64,000 nucleotides of DNA from Geminocystis herdmanii PCC 6308 (GTDB lineage Bacteria > Cyanobacteriota > Cyanobacteriia > Cyanobacteriales > Cyanobacteriaceae), in assembly GCF_000332235.1 (NCBI RefSeq), contig NZ_CM001775.1, positions 4,078,272-4,142,271 on the forward strand, written 5' to 3'. The translations under genes and the position numbers were made by a program. Below the pieces are notes generated by a model that was not told the DNA's origin, made no database searches, and worked only from the letters and a program-made list of their open reading frames with translations. Position 1 is the stretch's first letter. Every line of letters starts with the position of its first letter. Below are positions 46,572-57,000 of the stretch, one piece after another.

Positions 46572-47693
46572 TTATTTGTTTTTTAGTTGCCTAATTTCTT
46601 CTTTTTGGTAATTCAACTTAATTTCTAATTCAGCAATCTTGGTGTCTAATCTATCTTTTAATTCTAAAAATTTATTAACTGTTTCAATAGTAAATTTTTC
46701 TAGGTTTTTATGTTTATCAGTTAGAGTACCTAAATTATTATGATCTTCTTGAGTAATAGATGATAAAGTACTCACATTTTTTAATAAAATTTGCATAGAC
46801 TCTTTGAGTTCATTCATTTTTTTATCGATTAAATTTATTTGCTGATTATTCTGTCCTTCTTTATTTTCTAGCTGTTTTATTTCCTGTTTTTGATTATTAA
46901 AATCTATCTCTAATTTATTGGTAGTTACTTCTAATTTATCTTTGAATTGTAAAAATTTATTGATAGTATCAAAAATATATTTTTCTGAGTTTTTTTGTTG
47001 TTCTATTAAAATAACTAAATTTTGATGATCTTCATGAACAAGAGATAATAAATTAGTTATATTATTAGGTACTGCTCCTGATTGAGTGTTAATTTTTTGC
47101 AACTCATTTAATAATTTATTAATCGATGAAGGTTTATCTATTTTGATTATTCCTTTATCCAACAACTGCCATAAATAACCAGAAGGTAATATTTCTAAAT
47201 TAGCTAGTTTTTCTATGATCAAATTATTATTATTAGACTCTATTTTTCCTTGAATAACAAATAATGATTTTAACTTATTTTGAAAACGATGCAAATTAAT
47301 TTGTCTGTTACCATTAGGCACTAAATGATAAAATTTTTCGTTTCCTTCTTCCCTTAAAATAACCCAATAATAACCATTATTTGTGGACTCTAAATAAATC
47401 TTTCCTGCTGTTTTCTGTCGATAAGTGTCGGCAGTAACAGACACAGTAATAACATATTCAGCTAAGATTTGGGGAGTGTAATTATAGACATTAATTAATT
47501 CTTCTTCACTAATATTTATCGGCTTGGGTTGAGGTTGAGATTTACTGCCCGTAACGATAATTCTTTGATTAGCTTTTTCTAATTCTTGGCATTTTTTATC
47601 TAAGGCTTGAATTTTTTGATAAACTTTTTTGAGAATGTTATTAATGTCATCGGAGTAATTTTGATTTTTCATTGTGTTTCTTTTTTCTGTCAT
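46572..47693 (-). CDS. Coiled-coil protein with the shared locus module
   Basis: 373 residues from the ATG at 47693. A short coil (25-45) is followed by ANQRIIVTGSKSQPQPKP and the module at about 62-186 (ELINVYNYTPQILAEYV, TYRQKTAGKIYLES, NNGYYWVILREEG, HLVPNGNRQINLHRFQN, LEILPSGYLWQLLDKG). The rest is a long coiled coil with two related segments (KNSEKYIFDTINKFLQFKDK and KHKNLEKFTIETVNKFLELK), an internal duplication. No membrane segment. The module is nearly the same as in the 976-residue protein. Role unknown; probably multimeric. Confidence 0.75.
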   Translation of the reverse strand: MTEKRNTMKNQNYSDDINNILKKVYQKIQALDKKCQELEKANQRIIVTGSKSQPQPKPINISEEELINVYNYTPQILAEYVITVSVTADTYRQKTAGKIYLESTNNGYYWVILREEGNEKFYHLVPNGNRQINLHRFQNKLKSLFVIQGKIESNNNNLIIEKLANLEILPSGYLWQLLDKGIIKIDKPSSINKLLNELQKINTQSGAVPNNITNLLSLVHEDHQNLVILIEQQKNSEKYIFDTINKFLQFKDKLEVTTNKLEIDFNNQKQEIKQLENKEGQNNQQINLIDKKMNELKESMQILLKNVSTLSSITQEDHNNLGTLTDKHKNLEKFTIETVNKFLELKDRLDTKIAELEIKLNYQKEEIRQLKNK

Positions 47694-47791
47694 CAAGTAT
47701 CTAACATCTTATGTATTAGATATTTTAGCTGTACAAAATATAGTAACTTAATTTTTACAATCCTAAAACTTATGTCATCATAACAATATTC

Positions 47792-47836
47792 TGTCATTGC
47801 GAGGTAACGAAGCAATCTGAAGCAATCTCAATTAAG
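47792..47836. repeat. Dispersed TCATTGCGAGG repeat, second copy
   Basis: Matches 9241-9274 over TCATTGCGAGGTA(A)CGAAGCAATCT. Here the decamer GAAGCAATCT is tandemly doubled. It lies in the 240-base gene-free gap before the DUF2283 gene. Confidence 0.6.
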
Positions 47837-47933
47837 AGGTGATAAAAAGTATTTTTGTGAAGGTAGGCAAAAAAACAAGAACTTTAAAGTTATTATTTTC
47901 TTTAGGCTTTACTATAATAATAACTATAAATTA

Positions 47934-48146
47934 ATGGTACAAGTAAGACAAGTTTTTTATGATTCTTTGGGAGATACTTTAGTAGTTTGGTTTGACAATC
48001 CTAACAATGAATATGAAGTGGAAGAAACAGGGGATGAAGTTTTATTGATGAAAGATAAAAATGGTAAGGTTATTGGTTTTGAAAAGTTAAATTTTTCCAC
48101 TAAAAATCAATCTTTACCTATTGCTTTTGAGACTTTATCTATTTAA
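47934..48146 (+). CDS. DUF2283 family protein
   Basis: 70 residues. VRQVFYDSLGDTLVVWFDNP, VEETGDEVLLMKDKNGKVIG and FEKLNF match the small DUF2283 family, which often sits beside toxin-antitoxin or mobile genes and has unknown function. It is on the opposite strand to the flanking module genes, in an interval that looks like a later insertion. Confidence 0.8.
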   Translation: MVQVRQVFYDSLGDTLVVWFDNPNNEYEVEETGDEVLLMKDKNGKVIGFEKLNFSTKNQSLPIAFETLSI

Positions 48147-48219
48147 AATGTGGAAAATCGAATAAAAAGAGAGTCAATTCTGAAAGTTTTATCCCAAATT
48201 ATTAGTTTTAAGATATTCC

Positions 48220-48308
48220 GTTCGATCGAACCTATATATTTGTTTTATAATTTTTCTTTAAATTCCTGTATTTTATTTTTCAAAAAATGTTTTTTTACCT
48301 TGACTTGT
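48220..48308 (-). pseudogene. Detached 3' fragment of the actin-like gene next door
   Basis: On the minus strand this reads as a C-terminal tail KNKIQEFKEKL plus stop, like the DKIQEFKDKLDK tail at 48677-48730, and the following DNA GGTTCGATCGAAC is also shared. The frame is closed upstream by stops. It is a direct repeat of 48661-48745 with scattered differences, and the nucleotidyltransferase gene lies between the two copies. The fragment is best read as a remnant of duplication. Confidence 0.6.
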
Positions 48309-48346
48309 ATAACCTTCAATATTGTTTAGATAAAGTAAATTATTTT

Positions 48347-48643
48347 TCATAAAAAAATTGCTTCTTGTAAAACTTGATTTTTAATGGTTTCATGGAGATT
48401 ATTAGGTTTAGCTATATCAACTTTTATACCTAAAAAGTCTTCTAATTCTTGTTTTAAGGCAATTCGATCGAATAAACTTTTTCCTTTTTCCATCTCTATT
48501 AACAAGTCTAAATCGCTTTTTTCTGTGGCTTCTCCTCTAGCATAAGAACCAAATATTCTGACATTATACCCTCCATATTTAGCACAAATACTTAATATTT
48601 TTTCTTTTTTATCTTCTTCTAATATTTTATCAAATTTACTCAT
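48347..48643 (-). CDS. Minimal nucleotidyltransferase (MNT) family protein
   Basis: 98 residues. The nucleotidyltransferase motif GSYARGEATEKSDLDLLIEM (GS-x-A-R-G-E...SDxDLL) is intact, with the third Asp in KVDIA. MNT proteins are usually antitoxins that modify HEPN toxins, but no HEPN gene lies beside it. It starts 33 bases after the end of the 976-residue gene on the same strand. It is flanked by direct repeats (48220-48308 and 48661-48745) and may be an insertion rather than a functional member of the locus. Confidence 0.87.
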   Translation of the reverse strand: MSKFDKILEEDKKEKILSICAKYGGYNVRIFGSYARGEATEKSDLDLLIEMEKGKSLFDRIALKQELEDFLGIKVDIAKPNNLHETIKNQVLQEAIFL

Positions 48644-48676
48644 TTTATCTTGTGCCTCAAGTTCGATCGAACCTCT

Positions 48677-51607
48677 TTATTTGTCTAATTTATCCTTAAA
48701 CTCTTGTATTTTATCTTCAAAAATACTTTTAACTTCTTGGAAAGTTTTATCAAAATTATCTAAAATTGATCCCTCACTTTTATCATCTAAATGACCATTA
48801 AAAATATTTGATTGTTTGTTGTCTAAATTATCATCTTTTTCTCTTGTTAATCTATTGGCTAAAACATAAACTAAAGATTTTAAGCCTATGATAAATGAAA
48901 GATTTTTTTCAATCAATACAGAATCTTTTTGGGTATTATTTAATTCATTTTTCCAATAATTTTTAACTTCTTCCCAAAGTTGATGATTTATTTTATGATT
49001 AGTCTCATTAGCAATATAATCTAAAGTTGACAAAGGTTTAATTGTTTGAATCTTTAATAAATTTAAACTCTTATGAAATTCATAAATAAATGTTTTAAGA
49101 TGGTCAAATTCAGGTATATTAAATTCCTTTTTATCTCCATATTCTATATTGTCATTTTCTTCGTCAATTATCAACATTTCGGAATTGTCTATAATTCCAC
49201 TAATTGAACCATCATTTAAGACTAAACCCCAAGCTATTTCATGTTTTGGCTTATTACTAATAAACGTTTTTTCTTGACTGTATTTAAACCCTGATGCTTT
49301 ACTTAATATATGGCTAAAAAGTTTGTTAAGCTCGTCATTTTCATTATATTTACCCGTAGGCGATAACCAATGTAAAAAAGAACAATGATTTCCACTAATA
49401 AAAGTTTGAGGAATTTTAGCTGATTTATATTCGTTTTTTTCATGTAAAGTTTTTAATATCATCCCAAGATAATAATATATTCCAGCTATTCCTAAAGTCA
49501 CGATCGAAATAAAAGATTGAAAATCAGTATCCTCATTTTTATATATCCGTTGTTTACTTAACCATTCTTCATTTTTATGACGTAAAGCCCTATCAATCTC
49601 CGTCATAATAGAATATTCGCTTAATCCATTCCAATAATTATTAATAAATTCTTTCATCAATTTCTGGGCATAAGGAGGATTTAAAGCTAAGAGTTGAGAA
49701 AAAATTTCTTCATAGCCAAAGGGTAGGGAAGATTGATAAATAATGCGACGATTTTCCCAAATAGAAATATCTGTTGAAGTTCGATCGATATTTAAAATAT
49801 TAGTTCTTATTAAAGGTTTTTTTTCTTGATTTTGCCAATAGTAACCTAATGCTAAATTTTTAGGGCAGAAATATTGTTGATCATCTATGGTTGAAAGCAA
49901 ATATTTAATTCCAGTTGTTTCCTTTAATTCTGCGGTAATTTCTTCCCAAAAATTATGATATATCGACTTAGAAACAAGGGAAAAATTATCAGGATAACTG
50001 AGGGAAAATTGAATTTGTTTTACTCCCTCACTGGTGGCGATCGAACTAATAATAAAAGCTAAATTGTTTAAAAATAATTTGTGATATTTAATGTTAGATA
50101 ATGTTAAATCTGTTTTAATCCATTGTCTATTAGGATCAAATTCCGCAGGATCAGGAATATATATTCTACCATCAAAAATTCTCCTTTCTTTTTCAGGACG
50201 AGCATTTTTTGTCGTTAAAACAGTACATAATGGTAAAGGATCGTCCGATGGTAAGAAAGTATCGGGGATAAAATTTTCTATTAATGCTGGTAAACGAGTC
50301 GCTATCTTACTTTCTGTAATATTTACCTGTAATTCTTTATTTATATCAAGAAGCAAACATTTACCATTATCATTTTTGATATAAACGTTAGTAAATTCTT
50401 CTCCAAAATCAATTCCCACTAGCCAAAAATTATGAGGATAAATTTCAGGTGCTGGAGGAATCAAAATTAGTCCTATTTCATGTTCTTTAAAATCTTTACA
50501 AATAATATAATCTGGGAATTTATCTAAACGATTAATTTGATACGAACCAGTGCCATCTGGAGCTTTAAAGTTTTTATATTCTTTCACTTCAGGAAATTGT
50601 ACATAAAATGTGTCATCTCCATAGTCACTATCATAGTAAAAAGTATAGTATTCTTGCCAATTTTCAGCTATAAAATTAGGATAAATACTCAAAACTGGTA
50701 TATCTCGAATGCTATTATTTTCAGCTAATACATAGCTTTTTTTATATATTTTGTTATTATATTCAAAACTAAACTCAATATTGAGAATATCATTATCTTG
50801 AACAGTATTTATCTGAGTATTTTCAATTATATAATTTGCACTAAAATAATTAAAAATTTCTGAATTAAATGGTAATAATAAGGTGATAATCTCATCATTA
50901 AATGTAATTGAATCTGAGTTATTAAGTGATATTGCACCCGGTAAAGCGTCTTCTAAATCTAAAAAATAGAGTTCAGGTAAAAATAATTTATCGACGTCAA
51001 TTTGAGAAAAATTTATATTGGAATTAAACTGTTTTGGTTTTTCTAACAAGAAATATTGATTATTGCTATTAACACAAGAAATACATCCTTTTTCTTTTAA
51101 TTTCCATGTTGTGCCACTAGGTAATATTTCTAACTGACTTAACTTAATTAATGCAGGAATTATATTGCGATTAGTCTTTTTATCATCCTCATAAATTATA
51201 TTAAATAAAGAAATAATTTGATTTTGAAAACGGTGTAAATCAATTTTTCTGTTACCATTTAGTACTAACCAATAAAATTTATCCTCAGCATTTTCCGTTA
51301 AAATCACCCAATAATAACCATTAATTGTGGACTCTAAATAAATATTTTCTTGGCTTTTTCTTCTATAAGTATCCGCCGTAATAGAAACAGGACTAGCATA
51401 TTCTGCTAAAATTTGGGGCGTATAATTATAGATATTAATTAATTCTTCCTCACTAATATTTATCGGTTTTGGTTGAGGGTTAGATTTACTACCAGTAACG
51501 ATAATTCTTTGATTAGCTTTTTCTAACTCTTGCAGTTTTTTATCTATTTGTTGAAATTTATAATAGATAGATTCTAAATCTTGAGAATTAAAAGGATTTT
51601 GACTCAT
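48677..51607 (-). CDS. Module fused to a degenerate Hsp70/actin-like protein
   Basis: 976 residues. The shared module is at about 52-178 (ANQRIIVTGS lead, ELINIYNYTPQILAEYAS, NGYYWVILTENA, NGNRKIDLHRFQNQ, LEILPSGTTWKLKEKG). From about 205 it is homologous to residues about 340-1101 of the protein at 54073. Nucleotide motifs have decayed: phosphate-1 is VGIDFGEEFTNVYIK (residues 397-411), phosphate-2 is LNIDRTSTDISIWE (about 603-616) without the GGG, and the adenosine loop is ISGNHCSFLHW. The C-terminal 60 residues are coiled coil. It probably binds ATP poorly and may regulate or cap the intact paralogue. No membrane segment. Confidence 0.82.
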   Translation of the reverse strand: MSQNPFNSQDLESIYYKFQQIDKKLQELEKANQRIIVTGSKSNPQPKPINISEEELINIYNYTPQILAEYASPVSITADTYRRKSQENIYLESTINGYYWVILTENAEDKFYWLVLNGNRKIDLHRFQNQIISLFNIIYEDDKKTNRNIIPALIKLSQLEILPSGTTWKLKEKGCISCVNSNNQYFLLEKPKQFNSNINFSQIDVDKLFLPELYFLDLEDALPGAISLNNSDSITFNDEIITLLLPFNSEIFNYFSANYIIENTQINTVQDNDILNIEFSFEYNNKIYKKSYVLAENNSIRDIPVLSIYPNFIAENWQEYYTFYYDSDYGDDTFYVQFPEVKEYKNFKAPDGTGSYQINRLDKFPDYIICKDFKEHEIGLILIPPAPEIYPHNFWLVGIDFGEEFTNVYIKNDNGKCLLLDINKELQVNITESKIATRLPALIENFIPDTFLPSDDPLPLCTVLTTKNARPEKERRIFDGRIYIPDPAEFDPNRQWIKTDLTLSNIKYHKLFLNNLAFIISSIATSEGVKQIQFSLSYPDNFSLVSKSIYHNFWEEITAELKETTGIKYLLSTIDDQQYFCPKNLALGYYWQNQEKKPLIRTNILNIDRTSTDISIWENRRIIYQSSLPFGYEEIFSQLLALNPPYAQKLMKEFINNYWNGLSEYSIMTEIDRALRHKNEEWLSKQRIYKNEDTDFQSFISIVTLGIAGIYYYLGMILKTLHEKNEYKSAKIPQTFISGNHCSFLHWLSPTGKYNENDELNKLFSHILSKASGFKYSQEKTFISNKPKHEIAWGLVLNDGSISGIIDNSEMLIIDEENDNIEYGDKKEFNIPEFDHLKTFIYEFHKSLNLLKIQTIKPLSTLDYIANETNHKINHQLWEEVKNYWKNELNNTQKDSVLIEKNLSFIIGLKSLVYVLANRLTREKDDNLDNKQSNIFNGHLDDKSEGSILDNFDKTFQEVKSIFEDKIQEFKDKLDK

Positions 51608-51639
51608 ATTATTAATGTTAGTGATAAAAAATTAAATAA

Positions 51640-53154
51640 CTAATTGATTAACTCAATTTCTCCTGACTGAATTAATCGCCAATTTTGATTATCTTTTATG
51701 ACAGTAGCAGGTTTAATAATATTAACTTCACTCCCTTTTAAAGTTTGAGATAAACTACCATTACAAACAAATAATTTAGATTTATTAATTTGCTGTAAAG
51801 TAGGAGGATTAAATAGCATTTCTGGATTTAAAAATAAATAACATTTACCACTATTATCTTCAACAATATAATATTCACCATTGCGACTATTCATTTCTAA
51901 TTCGATAATTCCTTCCCATGTACCTGCGGAAACTTTATTAACCGTATCTTTTGTCATACTGACTCTGATAGCCTTATAATTACCTAAAAAACTTTGGGGA
52001 TTTTCTTGATATAAATTGGCTAATATCATATCTTCAGAAATTGGTGGAGGGGTTACTTTATCAAGAGGAATAGAGACATTATTATTTTGACTTTCTTCTG
52101 GTATAACTACTTCATTAACTTGATTTTCTTCTGGAATAATTCCATCACCACTAAGTAAATGATTAATTATTCCGTGATTATGGGGAGTATTTTTGATGGG
52201 AATATTTAACTGTCTTAATTGGGAATTAATATGAGAAAATTCAGCATTAATTCTTATATCTATTTCCTTAATTTTTTTATTTAATTCTTTAATTTCATCT
52301 TTCCTCTTTTTATTACTCAATTCTCCTTTATGTATTTGACTATTATGATTCTTTATTTGTGATTTTAAATCTTTAATAATATTTTGATTATTTTTATTAG
52401 ATAAAATAAGCCAAATGATTAAACCGATCGAACCTAAGTTTAAAATAAGAGTAATGATAATAATAATTAAAAGGTGATTATTATTGAGTAATTCTTGAGA
52501 TTGTGAATCATCTGTATTTTCTTGATTGTTAGAAATTTGAGGAGTAGATAAAGATTTAAGGCTATCAATATTTGTTTGGATTATAGTAAGTTGCTGTGCT
52601 AAAAATTCATTTAATTTTTGATAAGTTTGAACGCCAAAATTACCACAATCACTATCATTTTTATCTTTAAAAATTTCTAAAGGTATTTGTATTTGTTCAC
52701 AAATTTCTGTGTCTTCTAATTTATTATCATTTAATAGTGCAAGAAAAGACGCTAAATTTAATTTTTCAGAATTATCTTTAGGAGTTTCTATTAAATTTAA
52801 GACTTCTTTAATTTTTGTTTTTTGTGCTTCATTACTATCATTTTCTAAACTTTTAAGTGCAGTTGTTAATTCATTTAAGTTTTGTTGAATCTGGTTATAA
52901 ATATCAGGCTGAATTTCGATCGTTTTAGGAGAGTTATTACTTACTTTTTGTAATTCCTTTAATAATTGTTCTTCTTCCTGAAAATTATTGGCAAAAGTTT
53001 TATATTTTGCATTAACTTCATTCTGTAAATTAACAATGTTCGGACTAGAATCCACTGCAGGATTATTTTGAGATGAAGATGATTTATTATATCCTATTAA
53101 TAATAAGGGAAACAAAGAACTGAAAACAACTAATTTAATGATTTTATTTTGCAT
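51640..53154 (-). CDS. Bitopic membrane protein with periplasmic helical domain and cytosolic module
   Basis: 504 residues. A signal-like or anchor segment is at 7-21, a helical domain with two cysteines (152, 170) at 22-226, a second membrane segment at 227-251, a coiled coil at about 255-315, a Pro/Glu-rich linker with PEENQVNEVVIPEES, and a divergent copy of the module at 375-504 (ILANLYQENPQSFLGNY, YYIVEDNSGKCYLF, INIIKPATV, NWRLIQSGEI). The domain between the membrane segments is probably periplasmic. It lies 32 bases before the degenerate actin-like gene and 18 after the zinc-ribbon gene. It could link an envelope signal to the cytosolic assembly. Confidence 0.78.
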   Translation of the reverse strand: MQNKIIKLVVFSSLFPLLLIGYNKSSSSQNNPAVDSSPNIVNLQNEVNAKYKTFANNFQEEEQLLKELQKVSNNSPKTIEIQPDIYNQIQQNLNELTTALKSLENDSNEAQKTKIKEVLNLIETPKDNSEKLNLASFLALLNDNKLEDTEICEQIQIPLEIFKDKNDSDCGNFGVQTYQKLNEFLAQQLTIIQTNIDSLKSLSTPQISNNQENTDDSQSQELLNNNHLLIIIIITLILNLGSIGLIIWLILSNKNNQNIIKDLKSQIKNHNSQIHKGELSNKKRKDEIKELNKKIKEIDIRINAEFSHINSQLRQLNIPIKNTPHNHGIINHLLSGDGIIPEENQVNEVVIPEESQNNNVSIPLDKVTPPPISEDMILANLYQENPQSFLGNYKAIRVSMTKDTVNKVSAGTWEGIIELEMNSRNGEYYIVEDNSGKCYLFLNPEMLFNPPTLQQINKSKLFVCNGSLSQTLKGSEVNIIKPATVIKDNQNWRLIQSGEIELIN

Positions 53155-53172
53155 AATTACCTCTATTAATTA

Positions 53173-54015
53173 TTAAAATTGTAAGATACCTTTTGTTAAC
53201 AATTGCCATTGATTTTTATTACATTCATAAACTTTGGCTGGTTTAATTACTCGAAAATTTGTAGAAAATTCTTGATAGTTTTTTAATTCAAAAATAGTTT
53301 TTACCGTTTTAGAATTAGTATTAATTTTAAGCTCTAAATCAGGTAGTAAGTAATAACCAGTATTTTTTAATTCAACTATCCAATAACCATTTTGATTGGA
53401 GTCTTGAAATATAATTTCAGTAGCTCGATTCAAGTAAATATCTTCTAAACTTTTTTTTGTAGGAGTCACTTTATAAGCGTGTTCAGTTAAAAAATTAGGA
53501 TTATTATAATATTCATTAACTATATATTCTTCATATCGATCGAGTTCTTGATGCAATTCTTTTTTAGAAGAAGATTGTTCTTGAATAAAATCTGTTTGAA
53601 TAATATTTGATTGTTGATTGGAGTTATCAGACTTTAAAGACTGTCTAATTAATTCTTTTACTTCTGAGATAATTTCATTTTTAAAATTCTCCGATTCACT
53701 AGCTTGAGTCGCTAAAATTTTACATATTTGATCTTGTAAATTAGCAATTTCTTGTTTTAGTTCTGAGATTTCCTGTTTTAAGTTGTGTGATTCATCCATT
53801 GTTTTCCTTAATTGATTTCTTTCTTTTAAATAATCATTCGCTTTTCGATAAGCATTTTTTGCCCAATTTTCAGCATAGAGAATAACTTGGTTTACTGAAT
53901 AGTTTGTCTCAGGAGAAGATAAAGATAAATTCCAATAGCATTTTTTGCATTTTTGTTGATTTTTAACATATTCTGTACCGCAAATAGGGCATTTATTTTT
54001 ATTAGTTAAATTCAT
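53173..54015 (-). CDS. Zinc-ribbon coiled-coil adapter with C-terminal module
   Basis: 280 residues. A zinc ribbon of four cysteines (9, 12, 23, 26) opens the protein: KCPICGTEYVKNQQKCKKCY. A coiled coil follows (about 60-130), and the module fills 160-280 (YIVNEYYNNPNFLTEHAY, NQNGYWIVELKNTGYYLLPD, RVIKPAKVYE, QWQLLTKG). No membrane segment. It sits between the intact actin-like gene (57 bases away) and the bitopic protein gene. The ribbon may bind protein or nucleic acid. Function unknown. Confidence 0.78.
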   Translation of the reverse strand: MNLTNKNKCPICGTEYVKNQQKCKKCYWNLSLSSPETNYSVNQVILYAENWAKNAYRKANDYLKERNQLRKTMDESHNLKQEISELKQEIANLQDQICKILATQASESENFKNEIISEVKELIRQSLKSDNSNQQSNIIQTDFIQEQSSSKKELHQELDRYEEYIVNEYYNNPNFLTEHAYKVTPTKKSLEDIYLNRATEIIFQDSNQNGYWIVELKNTGYYLLPDLELKINTNSKTVKTIFELKNYQEFSTNFRVIKPAKVYECNKNQWQLLTKGILQF

Positions 54016-54072
54016 ATTTTATCAATGAGATTGGGCTACTGATTTGTAACCCAAATCCACAAGGTAATTAAG

Positions 54073-57000
54073 TTAATCTTTATAGGAATCCGCCCATCTT
54101 CTGCCTAAGACATGAAGTAAGGATTTTAACCCCATAATAAAAGGTGTTTTTTCTCTAATATTTTTGGCATCTCCTTTGACTTCTAATAGTTCACTTTCAA
54201 GGTGAAATTTAATTTCTCCCCATAAGTCACTATTTTTTTCTTCTTGAGATTCATTTTCTGGACGCTCATTGGCTGGTACTTGTGGTTTATAATCGTTACG
54301 AGATAATGGTTTAATCGTCTCAATATTTAAACTTTTAAGCCCTGCATGAAACTCATATAAAAATTTCTCTAAATGATTAAGATTAGGTATATCAAATTTA
54401 GTAATTGTACCTTCTAAATGAAGACGAGATTCCCAGTTTCTTTCTTCCTTAAATTCTTCGTCATCATCGTGATATTCCACATAATAATCTTCCCCCGCAA
54501 TGGGTTGTTTATCAGTATTTTCAATGATTCCCGTTAATTCTGTTTGACTTAAAACTAAACCACAAGCTACTTCATGCTTCGGACGAGTGCTTAATCTAGT
54601 TTTCTCATTAGTATTTTTGAAACCAGAACCTTTACTTAACATTAAACTCAGAAGTTTATTAAATTCGGTATTTTGATCAAATTTACCCGTAGGAGAAAGC
54701 CAATGTAAGAAACGAGAAGCGTTACCACCAATATATACAGATGTGATTTGTTCTTTACTATACTTGCCTTGTTCGTGCAAGACTCGCAAAATTAAGCCTA
54801 CATAGTAATATAAACCGCCGACTCCTAAAGCAGTTAGAGTTATTAAACGCTGAAAATAGTCATCCTCGTTTTTATAGATACGTTTTTTATTTAGCCATTC
54901 TTCTGCTTTGTGACGTAAGGCTACATCAATATTTGTCATGATGGAATATTCGCTTAATCCATTCCAATCATTATTGATAAATTCCTTCATCAATTTTTGA
55001 GCGTAAGGGGGATTCATAGCGATAATTTCTGAAAAAATGTTTCTTCCTGCAAATAACACCGAACATTGATGAATAATACGATTATTTTCCCAAATAGATA
55101 TATCAGAAGTTCCTCCTCCCATATCAATACAAGTGGTACGCACAAGAGGATTTTTTTCTTTATCTTTAAAATATTGAGCTAAGGCTACGCTTTCAGTACA
55201 AAAACGCTGAGTATCATCAATTCTAGGGGTAGAGTAGTTAATGCCTGTTTTCGGACTTAATTCTTCGGCTATTTCTTCCCAGTTTCGGTGAAAAGTGGTT
55301 AAGTTGGTGACGGAAAAGGCACTAGGATAAGATACACTCCATTCGATCGAATTTATGGTGGACTTCACCGCTAAAGCAGAAATATGAAGAGCTAAATGCC
55401 GTAAAAAGGCTTTAGAATATTTCATATTTGACCATTTTAAATCTAACTTAATCCATTGCTTATCAGGATCAAACTCCGCAGGATCAGGTACAAAAATACG
55501 CCCGTCTAAAATAGGTTGTAATTCTCCATGTTCTTCTCCGTTTTGGGTAGTGAGTACCGTTGATAAAGGTAAAGGTTGTTCAGGTGGTAAAAAAGTTTCA
55601 GGAATAAAACTTTGTAAAAGGGTAGGAATACGGGTAGGTAAAGGGCTTTCCGTGATATTCAGTTGTAAATTATTGTTAATTTCGAGGGCAGTATCACCGC
55701 TATTTTCTCCCTTAACATAAACGTTAGTAAAGGAAGTACCAAAGTCAACCCCTACTCGCCATGTGCCTCTAGGGTTAATTTCTGGGGGGGTAGCTAATAA
55801 AATTAAACCTAAATCTGTAGATGGATAACGACTATCTTTACAAACTACATGGGTCGGCATTTTATCTAATGTAGAAAGTTGGTATGATCCAGTACCATTA
55901 GGAGCTTTAAAACTACGGGGTTGTTGGGTAGGATTAGGAAAATATACGCCAAAAGTTTGATCTCCATAAGCACCATCGTAGTAAAAAGTATAATAAGTTT
56001 TCCAGTTAGTAGCACGGAAATTAGGCCAAACCGTCAACACAGGCATATACTTAATGGCGTTTTCTTCCTTCAAAATATATTCTTTTTGGAGGCGAAGGCT
56101 TTGTGACTGTTGTTGTTTGCCATTGCTAATACCAGAGAGGGGAATGCTAAGAGTTAGGCGAATCCCTTGCCCATTGACGTTATTAAACGGTTCAAACTCA
56201 ATGATATTGATTAAATCTTCGGGGGTGAAGTAGTCCAATAGAATGGGATTAAGGGGCAGTAAAGGGGTAATTTTTTCGCCGTTGAAGGTAAGAGGTTGTT
56301 TTCCTTTCGGTACAATACCACCGGGGAGAGCGTCTTCTAAATCTAAAAATGCTAATTCTTCCAAAAATAACTCCTCAGAAGTGAGCCAATTTACATCATC
56401 CCAATTTAATGTACCATCTCGCAAATCCTTGAGATTTAAGGATGCCAGAGTTTTGTCTTGATGTACCCAAATATTTTGTTTTGGCACTCCCCAATATTCA
56501 GAAATATTTTCATCGATGATGATGAGGGGTTTTTTACTGGTGTAAATGCCACTAGGAATAACTCGCAAGTTAGAAGGTTTTGGAGGAATTTTGATGGGTT
56601 GATTGAGTAAAGTTAACGCGCCTCGATTAATGGTTTCTCCGAAAAAGTTAGGGTTATTGCTAAGGCTTAAAATGGGTGCTTGATCATTGATTTGTAAATC
56701 GTTGCGGAATTGAGAAATTAAGCCAATCATACGGTTAAGAGCGATCGAACTCCCTTGATAATCGATGATTTTAGTTTGGATATTTTCTAACCAGCGCCAT
56801 AGTAACTCTTTCGATTCTTGGTTTAAATAAGGCTCAGGGCTAACTAACATTCCATCTTTGTACCATCGTAAACCGTCCCATATACCTTCTTCGGAGGTAC
56901 AAACAAGGGTACTAGGGCTAGTCATACCAACGGCTTTGCCATTCCAAAGGAAAATATAAACTTCTTCCCAAGGGTTTTTACCTTCTCTTGTGTAAAGGGC

